A DNA stretch of 64,000 nucleotides from Phenylobacterium sp. (GTDB lineage Bacteria > Pseudomonadota > Alphaproteobacteria > Caulobacterales > Caulobacteraceae). The stretch is taken from NCBI RefSeq assembly GCF_030681155.1, contig NZ_JAUXXE010000057.1, positions 1 through 64,000 of the forward strand, given 5' to 3'. The translations under genes and the position numbers were made by a program. Positions 26,827 to 35,690 of this stretch are shown one piece after another (within the stretch, counting starts at the first letter, position 1; each line of letters starts with the position of its first letter). Below the pieces are notes generated by a model, which saw nothing but the letters and a program-made list of their open reading frames with translations, searched no databases and had not been told where the DNA came from.

Positions 26827-27669
26827 GTGTTCGTCACTCGCTTCGCCCCTTCGCCAACCGGCTACCTGCACCGGGGTCATGCATTCTCGGCCCTGAGCGC
26901 GCATGAAGCCGCTCGCGCCGCCGGCGGCCGCTTCATCCTGCGCATCGAGGACATCGACACGACCCGGTCTCGGCCGGAGTTCGAAGCCGCCATTCATGAG
27001 GACTTGGCCTGGCTGGGCCTGGCCTGGGACGTGCCGGTTCGGCGGCAATCGGAGCATCTGGACGACTATCAAGCCTCGCTCGCGGCGTTGGCGGCGTCCG
27101 GCCTGATCTATCGCTGCTTCCGCACCCGCAAGGAGATCGCCGAGGATATCGGCCGCGCCCCGCACGGGGCGATGGACGCCTGGCGTGGCGCCCCCCTGCC
27201 CGCCGATGACGAAGCCGAGCGCCTGGCCGCCGGCGAGCCCTACGCCTGGCGGCTGTCGCTCGACGCTGCGGAGGCCGCGCTTGGCGATCGCGCCCTTAAT
27301 TTCCGCGAGGAAGGTCACGGCCCAAGTGGCGAACATGGCCTGATCACCGCTGACCCGACCCTGGGCGGCGACGTCGTGCTGGCGCGCAAGGATGTCGGCA
27401 TGGCCTATCATCTAGCCGTCGTGGTCGATGACGCCTTGCAAGGCGTCACCCATGTGATCCGCGGCCAGGACCTGTTCGGGGCCACCCACGTCCAACGCCT
27501 GCTGCAGGCCTTGCTCAACCTGCCGACGCCCGTCTATCGCCATCACCGGTTGCTTACAGGCGCCGATGGCAAGCGGTTCGCCAAGCGCGACAAGGCCGAG
27601 ACTTTGAGAGACCTGCGGGCGCGGGGCGTGACCCCGGGCGACCTGCGGCGGGAGATGGGCTTTGACTGA
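26827..27669 (+). CDS. gluQ: Glutamyl-Q tRNA(Asp) synthetase
   Basis: 280-aa truncated glutamyl-tRNA synthetase paralog that attaches Glu to queuosine-34 of tRNA-Asp. Class I motifs: FAPSPTGYLHRGHAFSAL (HIGH-type HRGH), RIEDIDTTRSRPEF, and the KMSKS-like FAKRDKAETL near residue 255. The anticodon-binding domain of GltX is absent, as expected. GTG 26827 gives the family N-terminus VTRFAPSPTG. It starts 10 bases after tetR and its end overlaps the EamA gene. Confidence 0.93.
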   Translation: MFVTRFAPSPTGYLHRGHAFSALSAHEAARAAGGRFILRIEDIDTTRSRPEFEAAIHEDLAWLGLAWDVPVRRQSEHLDDYQASLAALAASGLIYRCFRTRKEIAEDIGRAPHGAMDAWRGAPLPADDEAERLAAGEPYAWRLSLDAAEAALGDRALNFREEGHGPSGEHGLITADPTLGGDVVLARKDVGMAYHLAVVVDDALQGVTHVIRGQDLFGATHVQRLLQALLNLPTPVYRHHRLLTGADGKRFAKRDKAETLRDLRARGVTPGDLRREMGFD

Positions 27670-28555
27670 AGTGACAGCCGTGCGCGACACCGGCCACGCC
27701 AAGGCGTTGGCTGTCCTGGTGGCCGGTGCGGCGATCATCGGCCTGGCGCCGATCCTGGTGCGGCTGGCCGATGCGGGTCCGGCGGCCATCGGCTTCTGGC
27801 GGGTGACCTTCGCCATGCCGCTGCTGGCGCTGATCGCCATGCGGACCGATGGCGGCGTCGGACGGCCGTCGAAGTTCGCCCTGCTGGCCGGCGTGGCTTT
27901 CGCCTGCGACCTCGGGTTCTGGCACTACAGCATCCATTTCACCTCGGTGGCCAACGCCACGGTGCTGACCAATCTGACGCCGGTCGTCGTCACTGCCGCC
28001 GCCTGGATCTTCCTCAAGCAACGCCCGGCCAAGCTGTTCGTCGCCGCCGTGGGATTGGCGGTCGCCGGGGCCTGGCTGATGGCGATAGGCCGCGGCGAAC
28101 ATGCGGCCGGCGCCAACCCGCCGCTGGGCGACGCCTTGGCCCTGACCACGGCGGTCTGGTACGCGCTCTACTTCCTGGCCATCAGCGCCGCCCGGCGCAG
28201 CGTCGGCGCCACGCGGGTGATGTTCTGGTCGGGCGTCGCCAGCGCCCCGTTGCTGCTCGCCGCCGCCCTGGCCCTGGGCGAAGACATTTTCCCGATCACC
28301 AACGGCGGCTGGGCCGCGCTGGTCGCGCTTGGCGTGATGCACGTCGCTGGCCAGGGCTCGATCGCCTGGGCCCTGGGCCGCCTCCCCGCGGCGACCGCCT
28401 CGGTCGTGGTGCTGGTGCAGCCGGTGGTCGCCGCTGTCCTGGGCTGGCTGCTGTTCGCCGAGGCCCTGGGTCCGGTCCAGGCGCTCGGTGCGGCGATCGC
28501 CCTAGGCGGTGTGGTGTTGGCGCAAACGGCGTCGCGAAAGCCCGCCTCAGCCTAG
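27662..28555 (+). CDS. EamA/DMT-superfamily transporter
   Basis: 297-aa inner-membrane protein with about ten helices in two EamA repeats; typical segments are GFWRVTFAMPLLAL in repeat 1 and QGSIAWALGRLPAATASVVVLVQPVVAAVLGW in repeat 2. Start is uncertain: TTG 27662 overlaps gluQ by 8 bases and follows GGAG at good spacing, while GTG 27671 is possible. Substrate unknown. The stop overlaps convergent selO by nine bases. Confidence 0.87.
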   Translation: MTEVTAVRDTGHAKALAVLVAGAAIIGLAPILVRLADAGPAAIGFWRVTFAMPLLALIAMRTDGGVGRPSKFALLAGVAFACDLGFWHYSIHFTSVANATVLTNLTPVVVTAAAWIFLKQRPAKLFVAAVGLAVAGAWLMAIGRGEHAAGANPPLGDALALTTAVWYALYFLAISAARRSVGATRVMFWSGVASAPLLLAAALALGEDIFPITNGGWAALVALGVMHVAGQGSIAWALGRLPAATASVVVLVQPVVAAVLGWLLFAEALGPVQALGAAIALGGVVLAQTASRKPASA

Positions 28556-29962
28556 TCGATAGGCCAGCCTCGCCGTCTCGATCGACGCGAGCTTGGCGTG
28601 CATGGCGCCCCAGTCGTCGCGCTCGGCGATGTCGGCCCAGATCGCCTCGATTTCTTCGTAGAGCAGCTCCTGCGGCTCGGCGCCTTCGAAATAGGCTGCG
28701 CCCAGTCGCTCGGGCCGGTCGCGCTCGAAGGTCTTCAGGATTTCGCGGAAGCTCGCAAACGCCTCGCCGGCATAGATGTCGCCTCGCAGGCTCGCCAGGG
28801 CGCGGGTCTCATCGCCGGTGAACCAGTCGAAGAAGAACGGCTCCCAGCGCAGCCGGTCCCCGCCTTCGGCGATCGCCCGGAACGCCGCATTGGCCAGCGC
28901 CACGTCGGCCTCCTCCGACTGGCTCTTGAGCCCCAGCCGCGCCAACATCGCCGCCGCCAATTCCGCGCGGTAAACCGGGCCAAAACTGTTCAGGACCTCG
29001 ATCAACCCCTCCTGCGGCGCGACCAGGGTGAAGGTCCCGGCAAGCTGTTGCAGGTTCCAGAACACCGTCTCAGGCTGGCGGCCGAAGCTGTAGAGGCCCG
29101 AGGTGTCGAAATAGGCGGCGGTGAAGTTCGGATCGTTGCGCGGCAGGAACCGGTAGGGGCCGTAGTCGAAGCTCTCGCCGGTGATGTTCATATTGTCGGT
29201 ATTGAGCACGCCGTGGACAAAACCGGCAGTCATCCAGCGCGCCGTCAGCCGCGCGGCGCGGGCCGCCACGGCGCCCAGCAGGGCGGTCGCCCGATCCGGC
29301 GCCTCGGCCAGTTCGGGATAGTAGAGCTCGATCACGTGATCGACGAGCTGGCCGATCCGCTCAGCGCTCTGAAAGTAGGCATGGCGCTGGAAACTGCCGA
29401 AACGGACATGACTGTGCGAGAGGCGCACCAGCACGGCTGAGCGCGTCGGGCTGGGCTCGTCGCCGCGGACGAGTTCCTCGCCGGTTTCGATCAAGGAGAA
29501 GGTGCGCGAGGTTGGTACGCCCAGCGCCTCCAGCATGGCGGTGGCCAGCACCTCGCGCACGCCGCCCTTGAGGGTCAGTCGCCCGTCGCCGGCCCGCGAC
29601 CAGGGCGTCTGGCCCGATCCCTTGGTGCCGAGTTCCAGCAGCCGGTCGGTACCGGTCTCCCGCATCTGGGCGAAGGTGAAGCCGCGACCATCGCCCAGGT
29701 CGGGATTGTAAACGCGGAACTGGTGGCCGTGATACCGCTGGGCCAAGGGCTGAGGCAGGTTGCCGGGCAACGGTGCGAACCGGCCAAAGTGCGAGATCCA
29801 CTCGGCGTCGGTGAGGGTGTCGAGCCCGACGCTGGCCGCCGCCCGGTCGTTACGGAACCGTAGGGTGGTCATCGGGAAGTCTGCGGCGGCCACCGGGTCG
29901 GCGAACTCGCCCCCCAACTCCTGGACACGCGGATCGGGGCGATAGGCGGGGGAAACGGGCAT
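28547..29962 (-). CDS. selO: Protein adenylyltransferase SelO (YdiU/UPF0061)
   Basis: 471-aa pseudokinase-fold enzyme that AMPylates proteins under oxidative stress. Signature blocks: YHGHQFRVYNPDLGDGRGF, LGTKGSGQTPWSRAGDGRLTLKGGVREVL region, HSHVRFGSFQRHAYF, and the active-site HGVLNTDNMNITGESFDYGPY. Metal/ATP ligands in NTDN and FDYGP are present. ATG 29962 fits the family start (MPVSPAYRPDP); an in-frame GTG at 29980 would add six residues. Divergent from nhaA. Confidence 0.94.
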   Translation of the reverse strand: MPVSPAYRPDPRVQELGGEFADPVAAADFPMTTLRFRNDRAAASVGLDTLTDAEWISHFGRFAPLPGNLPQPLAQRYHGHQFRVYNPDLGDGRGFTFAQMRETGTDRLLELGTKGSGQTPWSRAGDGRLTLKGGVREVLATAMLEALGVPTSRTFSLIETGEELVRGDEPSPTRSAVLVRLSHSHVRFGSFQRHAYFQSAERIGQLVDHVIELYYPELAEAPDRATALLGAVAARAARLTARWMTAGFVHGVLNTDNMNITGESFDYGPYRFLPRNDPNFTAAYFDTSGLYSFGRQPETVFWNLQQLAGTFTLVAPQEGLIEVLNSFGPVYRAELAAAMLARLGLKSQSEEADVALANAAFRAIAEGGDRLRWEPFFFDWFTGDETRALASLRGDIYAGEAFASFREILKTFERDRPERLGAAYFEGAEPQELLYEEIEAIWADIAERDDWGAMHAKLASIETARLAYRLG

Positions 29963-30060
29963 GGGTTCCAGATGGAGCACCGACCGCCCGGCGGCAAGCG
30001 CGCCGACGCGATCACATCGACGCCAACAACGCCCGATTGCCGTGTTAGGCGGTCAAGGCC

Positions 30061-31263
30061 ATGCTAACCGGCAGCATGGCTCGCAGAATTACCCTCGATT
30101 TCCTGAAGACCGAAAGCGCTTCAGGTCTGATCCTGACGACTGCGGCCCTGGCGGCCGTCCTGCTCGCCAATTCGCCCTGGGCTGAGCACTACTTCGCCTT
30201 CATCAAGCACGAGATCCCCGTCCAGATCGGCCCCTTCCACGAGGTTAAGCCGGTCTACAAATGGATCAAGGACGGGCTGATGGCGATCTTCTTCTTCGTC
30301 GTCGGGCTGGAGATCAAACACGAGATCCTGAGAGGCGAGCTTTCCAACCCTCGGCGCCTGGCCCTGCCGGTGCTGGCCGCTATCGGGGGCATGGCGGCGC
30401 CGGCCCTGGTCTATCTGTTGATCAACGCCGGAGCGAACGGCTCGCCGCAGGGCTGGCCGACCCCGACCGCGACCGACATCGCCTTCGCGCTCGCCGCCCT
30501 GGCCGTCGCCGCGCCGCGACTGCCTTCATCCTTGCGGATATTCCTGCTGACCCTGGCCATCGCCGACGATCTCGGCGCCGTGGCCCTGATCGCGATTCTG
30601 TTCACCTCGGACGTCAATCTCTACGCCCTGGGCGGCGCGGCCGCGGCGATCGGCCTGATGGCCCTGATGTCCCAGTGGAAGACCGCGCCTTATCTCTTCT
30701 ATGCAGCGTGCTTCGCCCTGGCCTGGGCCTTCTGCCTCAAGAGCGGCGTCAACACCTCGCTGGCCGGGGTGGCTGCGGCGATGACCGTGCCGATCGACCC
30801 GCGCAAGCCGGGACACGAGGGGCCGCTAAAGCACTTCATGGAAAGCCTGCACCCGTATGTGGCCTTCCTGATCCTGCCTCTGTTCGCCTTCGCGGCGGCC
30901 GGGTTTTCATTCCAGGGCCTGTCGATCTCCACCCTGTTCAATCCAGTGCCGCTGGGCATCGCGCTCGGCCTGTTCGTCGGCAAGCAAATCGGCATCTTCG
31001 GGGTCGCGGCCCTGGTCATCGGCCTGAAGCTCGCGCGGCGCCCCACCGGTGCGAAATGGCTGGAGCTCTACGGCGTCTCACTGCTCTGCGGCGTCGGCTT
31101 CACCATGAGCCTCTTCATCGGCGGCTTGGCCTTCGATCCGAACGACACCCTGGCCCAGACCGAAGTCCGCATGGGCGTGATCGTCGGCTCGGTCGTCTCC
31201 ACCCTGGTCGGCATGATCGTGCTGAGCATCGCCCAGCGCAAACGCGACCTGGCCAGCGACTAG
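30061..31263 (+). CDS. nhaA: Na+/H+ antiporter NhaA
   Basis: 400-aa inner-membrane antiporter with 11-12 helices. Conserved features: LLANSPWAEHY near the start, GLMAIFFFVVGLEIKHEILRG (about 75-95), WPTPTATDIAFALAAL (unwound helix and Asp), and LAIADDLGAVALIA with the paired Asp residues for Na+ binding. An ATG at 30076 (MARRITLDFL) is an alternative start. Role: pH and sodium homeostasis. Confidence 0.95.
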   Translation: MLTGSMARRITLDFLKTESASGLILTTAALAAVLLANSPWAEHYFAFIKHEIPVQIGPFHEVKPVYKWIKDGLMAIFFFVVGLEIKHEILRGELSNPRRLALPVLAAIGGMAAPALVYLLINAGANGSPQGWPTPTATDIAFALAALAVAAPRLPSSLRIFLLTLAIADDLGAVALIAILFTSDVNLYALGGAAAAIGLMALMSQWKTAPYLFYAACFALAWAFCLKSGVNTSLAGVAAAMTVPIDPRKPGHEGPLKHFMESLHPYVAFLILPLFAFAAAGFSFQGLSISTLFNPVPLGIALGLFVGKQIGIFGVAALVIGLKLARRPTGAKWLELYGVSLLCGVGFTMSLFIGGLAFDPNDTLAQTEVRMGVIVGSVVSTLVGMIVLSIAQRKRDLASD

Positions 31264-31338
31264 CTAAGGCGAAAGCTTGCATCGCCTCGTGTCTCTCGTC
31301 CTAAGTATCGGCAACGAGAAGAACAGGGAACGTAGGCC

Positions 31339-32481
31339 ATGGCTCGCGACACAGCGGACGGGTTCGTACACGACAAGTTCTCGCCGGTGCGCGAGGCGTT
31401 CGACGCCAACCTCGCCAGCGGCGGTGATATAGGCGCGGCCTTCTGCGCCACGCTCGAGGGCGAGACGGTGGTCGACATCTGGGGCGGGTTCGCCGACGAG
31501 GCCCGCACCCGGCCCTGGGAACAGGACACCATCGTCAACGTCTACTCGACCACCAAGACAATGACCGCCCTCACCGCCCTGCTGGTCGCCGACCGCGGCG
31601 AGCTCGACTTCGACGCCCCCGTCGCCCGCTACTGGCCCGAATTCGCCGCGGCGGGGAAAGAAAACGTCAAGGTCAGCCACCTGATGAGCCACAGCGCCGG
31701 GCTCTCGGGCTGGAAGGAGCCGATCACCAAGGACGACCTCTACGATTGGGAAAAGGTCACCAGCCTGCTCGCCGCCCAAGCGCCATATTGGGAGCCGGGA
31801 ACGGCGCCGGGCTATCACGCCATGACGCAGGGCTATCTGGTCGGCGAGGTCATCCGGCGCATCACCGGCAAGTCGCTGGGCACGGTGTTCCGCGAGGAGA
31901 TCGCCGAACCGCTGGGGGCCGACTTCCACATCGGCTTGCCGGCCTCAGAGGACGGCCGGGTCGCGGAACTGATCGCGCCGCCGCCCGGCTCGGCCATCGC
32001 CGATCGCGCCGAGTCCGAGCTGCAGGCCAACATGTCGAACAACCCCGGCATCGACGTCAGCGAGACCCGCACCCGCGCCTGGCGCGGCGCCGAGATCCCG
32101 GCGGCCGGCGGAACCGGTAACGCCCGGTCGGTGGCCGAAATCCACGCCATCCTGGCCAATGGCGGCGTCGCCAAGGGCCGCCGCTTCCTGTCCGAGGCCG
32201 GTTGCCGCAAGGCGCTGGAGCTGCAGGTCGAGGGCCAGGATCTCATCCTGGGCATGCCGGCCCGCTTTGGCCTCGGCTTCGGGCTCGCGGGCGGCGTCAC
32301 GCCATTGCCAAACCCCAACACCATCTTCTGGGGCGGCTATGGCGGGTCGATCGCGATCATCGACATGGATGCCCGCACCAGCTTCGCCTACGTCATGAAC
32401 AAGATGGCCCCGACCACCACCGGCGATATGCGCGGCTTTGGCCTGGCCATGGCGATGTGGGACGCTCTGGGCGTGATCTAG
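31339..32481 (+). CDS. Class C beta-lactamase-like serine hydrolase (esterase)
   Basis: 380-aa enzyme of the beta-lactamase/DD-peptidase fold without an obvious signal peptide. The S-x-x-K active site is YSTTKTMTALTALL (Ser near 72). A Y-x-N-like motif lies around PGYHAMTQGY, and the third motif is GGYGGS near residue 333. Absence of a signal and the EstB-like FDANLASGGDIGAAFCATLEG N-terminus suggest a cytosolic esterase rather than an antibiotic-degrading enzyme. The stop overlaps convergent bioD by four bases. Confidence 0.88.
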   Translation: MARDTADGFVHDKFSPVREAFDANLASGGDIGAAFCATLEGETVVDIWGGFADEARTRPWEQDTIVNVYSTTKTMTALTALLVADRGELDFDAPVARYWPEFAAAGKENVKVSHLMSHSAGLSGWKEPITKDDLYDWEKVTSLLAAQAPYWEPGTAPGYHAMTQGYLVGEVIRRITGKSLGTVFREEIAEPLGADFHIGLPASEDGRVAELIAPPPGSAIADRAESELQANMSNNPGIDVSETRTRAWRGAEIPAAGGTGNARSVAEIHAILANGGVAKGRRFLSEAGCRKALELQVEGQDLILGMPARFGLGFGLAGGVTPLPNPNTIFWGGYGGSIAIIDMDARTSFAYVMNKMAPTTTGDMRGFGLAMAMWDALGVI

Positions 32482-33140
32482 ACGAGCTGGGCGGCCCAGT
32501 CCCCATCGCCCCGCGCCGCGGCGATCACCTTCAGGTCCCCGGCGAAGGCGGCGACGCTTTCCACAGTCTGGACGAAATCGGGCGCGTCGGGCTCGGCGCT
32601 CTGGCTGACCACCACGGCGTGGATCGCCAGACCCCGCGCGCGTAGCGTCTCGATGGCGGTCAGGGTGTGGCTGATGGCCCCCAGATAGGAGCCGCCGACC
32701 AGGACGGTCGGCAGGCCGAGCGCCAGCATCAGGTCCAGCCCCGTGGCGTCCTCGGAAATCGGCGACATTACCCCGCCGACGCCCTCGATTAGGGTCAGAT
32801 CGGCGGCGCTGGCCGCTAGCCCGGCTCGGCAGAAGTCGGTGAGTTGGCCCAAGCGCAGGTCATAGCCCTGCAATCTCGCGGCCATTGGCGGCGACAGCGC
32901 CGCGTCGAAGCGCAGCGGGGAGATCGCGTCTAACGTCTCCAGCGTCAGCGGCCGGTCAAGCGCCGCTAGCAGCCGGCCGGGATCGCTCTGGCTCCAGTCC
33001 TGCGGATCGAAGCCGCTGACCACGGGCTTGAGCGCCTCGACCCTCAGTCGCTTGGCGCGGGTGGCGCGCAGGATGGCGCAGGCGACATAGGTCTTTCCCA
33101 CATCGGTGTGGGCGCCGGAGATAAACAGGGTCTGGCTCAT
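32478..33140 (-). CDS. bioD: Dethiobiotin synthetase BioD
   Basis: 220-aa ATP-dependent enzyme that closes the ureido ring of dethiobiotin. P-loop LFISGAHTDVGKTYVACAIL near the N-terminus, KPVVSGFDP substrate loop, and LTLIEGVGGVMSPISED (family EGAGG motif, here EGVGG). Its ATG overlaps the bioF stop by four bases, so it is translated with bioF. Confidence 0.94.
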   Translation of the reverse strand: MSQTLFISGAHTDVGKTYVACAILRATRAKRLRVEALKPVVSGFDPQDWSQSDPGRLLAALDRPLTLETLDAISPLRFDAALSPPMAARLQGYDLRLGQLTDFCRAGLAASAADLTLIEGVGGVMSPISEDATGLDLMLALGLPTVLVGGSYLGAISHTLTAIETLRARGLAIHAVVVSQSAEPDAPDFVQTVESVAAFAGDLKVIAAARGDGDWAAQLV

Positions 33141-34288
33141 GGGTTCATCACCAAGCGCACCGCCGCCGCCAGCCGGTCGATCTCGGCGTCGGGATGAGCG
33201 GCGGTGAAGGCCAGCCGCAGCCGGGCGGTCCCCTCGGGCACGGTCGGCGGCCGGATCGCCACGGCGAGGAAGCCCTGGGCCTCCAGGTCGCGCGCGGCAG
33301 CCAGGGTGCGGTCAGCTTCGCCCATCAGGATCGGCACCACCGCGCTGGTGGCGTCGGGCAGATTGACGGCGCGGGTGAAGCGGCGGGCCTTGGCGAGCGG
33401 GGCGGCGACCAGGTCAGGATCGGAGGCGATGACATCAAGCGCCGCCAGGGCCGCGGCGGCGTTCGCTGGCGGCAAGCCGGTCGTGTAGACCAGGGTGCGC
33501 GAACGGGTCTTCAGCAGATCGATCACCGGCTGACTGGCGCAGACATAGGCGCCGTAGCCGCCCAGGGCCTTCGAAAAGGTGCCCATGGCTAGATCGACCT
33601 TGGCGCCGGGGAACATCGCCGCCGCGCCGCGCCCCTCCCCCACAACGCCCAGGCCGTGGGCGTCATCGACCAATAGCCAGGCGTCGTGCGCCTGGGCCAG
33701 GGCGCTGATCTGATCCAGCGGGGCGAGGTCGCCGTCCATCGAGAACACGCCATCCGTCGCGATCAACGCGCGGCCGGCCTCGGCGCGATAGGCCGCGAGC
33801 TTGGCGGCGAGATCGGCGACATCGTTGTGGCGGAAGGCGACGATGCGGGCGCCTGAGAGCTGCGCCCCCGACCAGATGCAGGCATGGGCCAGATCGTCGA
33901 TCAGGATCAGGTCGCCCTGCCCCACCACCGTTGGGATGATCCCGGAATTGGCGAGATAGCCGGAGCCGAACACGCAGGCCGCTTCAGCGCCCTTCAGGGC
34001 GGCCAGCCGCGACTCCAGCTCGGTGAAGATCGGGTGATCGCCGGTCACCAGCCGCGAGGCGCCCGCCCCAACGCCATGCGCCTCGACGGCCGCGATGGCG
34101 GCGGCCTTCACCGCCGGATGATGGGAGAGGTTCAGGTAGTCGTTACAGGAAAAGGACAGCAGCCGCCGCCCATTGCGCTCCACCCAGAGACCGTCGAGCC
34201 GGTGCGTCGGAACCAGGGTGCGCTTGAGGCTACGCGCCTCGAGGCCGGTGAGCTTGGTTTGGGCGAACGCGGTCAGACTGTCGATCAT
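33137..34288 (-). CDS. bioF: 8-amino-7-oxononanoate synthase BioF
   Basis: 383-aa PLP enzyme condensing pimeloyl-ACP/CoA with alanine. Typical blocks: LLSFSCNDYLNLSHHPAVK, GAGASRLVTGDHPIFTELE, DDAHGLGVVGEGRG, and the PLP-binding Lys in MGTFSKALGGYGAYV (near residue 240). The frame stays open upstream through bioA's antisense strand, but ATG 34288 gives the normal family length. Divergent from bioA across a 78-base gap. Confidence 0.95.
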   Translation of the reverse strand: MIDSLTAFAQTKLTGLEARSLKRTLVPTHRLDGLWVERNGRRLLSFSCNDYLNLSHHPAVKAAAIAAVEAHGVGAGASRLVTGDHPIFTELESRLAALKGAEAACVFGSGYLANSGIIPTVVGQGDLILIDDLAHACIWSGAQLSGARIVAFRHNDVADLAAKLAAYRAEAGRALIATDGVFSMDGDLAPLDQISALAQAHDAWLLVDDAHGLGVVGEGRGAAAMFPGAKVDLAMGTFSKALGGYGAYVCASQPVIDLLKTRSRTLVYTTGLPPANAAAALAALDVIASDPDLVAAPLAKARRFTRAVNLPDATSAVVPILMGEADRTLAAARDLEAQGFLAVAIRPPTVPEGTARLRLAFTAAHPDAEIDRLAAAVRLVMNP

Positions 34289-34366
34289 GGCCGGGCGGTA
34301 TGCACGAGGTTGGCCGTGGGTTAAAGCCGCCTTCCCTCCCGCCTGGGAGATGTTGGGAGCGTGCGT

Positions 34367-35680
34367 ATGACCAAGCAGCCGGACTGGATGACCACAGGCG
34401 CGGCCCATGTCTGGCGGCCCTATTGCCAGATGAAGACCGCCCCGCCACCGCTGGCCGTCGCCCGCACCCAAGGCGCGCGGATCATCCTGGAGGACGGCCG
34501 CGAACTGGTGGACGGCATCGCCTCCTGGTGGACCGCGGTTCACGGCTACAACCATCCGCACATCGCTGCGGCCGTGACCGAGCAACTCGGCCGCGCGCCC
34601 CACGTGATGTTCGGAGGACTGGCCCATGAGCCGGCCTACCGTCTGGCCACGCGGCTGGCCGCTATCCTGCCCGGCGACCTCGATCATGTGTTCTTCGCCG
34701 AGAGCGGATCGGTATCCGTCGAGATCGCGATGAAGATGGCGCTGCAGTTCTGGATCAACCAGGGCGTGGCGGGCAAGAACCGCTTCCTCAGCTTCCGGGG
34801 CGGCTATCATGGCGACACCCTGGCCACGATGACCATCTGCGATCCCGAGGAGGGGATGCACAGCCTGTTCGCGGGCGTGATGCCGGCCCAGCACGTGGTC
34901 GATCTGCCGGTCGATGCGGCCACTGAGGCGGCGCTCGATGCGGCCCTGGCGCAGAAGGGCGCCGAGATCGCCGCGATCATCGTCGAGCCCAGAGTCCAGG
35001 GCGCCGGCGGCATGCTGTTCCATGACGATGAGGTGCTGCGCACGCTGCGGCGGCTGGCCGACCAGCACGGCGTGCTGCTGATCTTCGATGAGATCTTCGT
35101 CGGCTTCGGCCGGACCGGCGATCTTTTCGCCTGCACCGGTTCGGGTGTCGTCCCCGATATCGTGACGCTGTCCAAGGCGCTCACCGGCGGCACCCTGCCG
35201 CTGTCGGCCGCGATCGCGCGCAAGCCGGTGTTCGACGCGTTCTGGTCCGACGACGCCGGCGCAGCGCTGATGCATGGCCCGACCTATATGGGCAATCCGC
35301 TGGCCTGCGCGGCAGCCAACGCCTCGCTCGACCTTTTCGAGACCGGGGCCTGGAAAGCCGATGTGGCGCGGATCAACGCAGCCCTGACCGAGGGGTTGGA
35401 GCCCTGCCGCGCGGCGCCTGGCGTCGTCGATGTGCGCACCCTCGGAGCCATCGGGGTGGTGGAGTTCGATCACCCGGTGGAAACCGGCCCGCTCTGCATG
35501 GCCTTCGTCGAGCAAGGCTGCTGGATTCGCCCGATGGGCAAGGTCGTCTATCTCGCCCCGCCCTATGTCACGACGGACGAGGAAATCGCCCGCCTGACCG
35601 GCGCGATCCGGACGGTGCTGCTGAGCTGGAACGCCGCGGATGCTCCCCCGCTGGGGAGCTCCCGGCCAACTGGCGGGTGA
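34367..35680 (+). CDS. bioA: Adenosylmethionine-8-amino-7-oxononanoate aminotransferase BioA
   Basis: 437-aa class III PLP aminotransferase that makes diaminopelargonic acid with SAM as amino donor. Motifs: HVWRPYCQM near the N-terminus, GIASWWTAVHGYNHP, FRGGYHGDTLATM, IFDEIFVGFGRTG, and PLP Lys in TLSKALTGGTLPL. ATG 34367 is preferred because GGGAGC lies 7-12 bases upstream; GTG 34361 is in frame. The last 14 residues (ADAPPLGSSRPTGG) are encoded by a double hairpin at 35642-35678 and look like a non-conserved tail. Confidence 0.95.
   Translation: MTKQPDWMTTGAAHVWRPYCQMKTAPPPLAVARTQGARIILEDGRELVDGIASWWTAVHGYNHPHIAAAVTEQLGRAPHVMFGGLAHEPAYRLATRLAAILPGDLDHVFFAESGSVSVEIAMKMALQFWINQGVAGKNRFLSFRGGYHGDTLATMTICDPEEGMHSLFAGVMPAQHVVDLPVDAATEAALDAALAQKGAEIAAIIVEPRVQGAGGMLFHDDEVLRTLRRLADQHGVLLIFDEIFVGFGRTGDLFACTGSGVVPDIVTLSKALTGGTLPLSAAIARKPVFDAFWSDDAGAALMHGPTYMGNPLACAAANASLDLFETGAWKADVARINAALTEGLEPCRAAPGVVDVRTLGAIGVVEFDHPVETGPLCMAFVEQGCWIRPMGKVVYLAPPYVTTDEEIARLTGAIRTVLLSWNAADAPPLGSSRPTGG
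35642..35678. repeat. Double hairpin forming the 3' end of bioA
   Basis: GCTCCCC-CGCT-GGGGAGC is a perfect 7-base stem-loop (35642-35659). It is followed by CCCGGCCA-AC-TGGCGGG, a second imperfect stem just before the bioA stop. Such CTCCCC..GGGGAG hairpins are common as dispersed extragenic elements in alphaproteobacteria; here one appears captured into the reading frame. It may also act in 3'-end formation. Confidence 0.5.
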
Positions 35681-35690
35681 GAGAGCGTCC

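Noticed and set aside
34289-34366. BirA or BioR operator between bioF and bioA
   Set aside because: No recognisable BirA dyad or TTATAGATAA-type BioR box in the 78-base gap.
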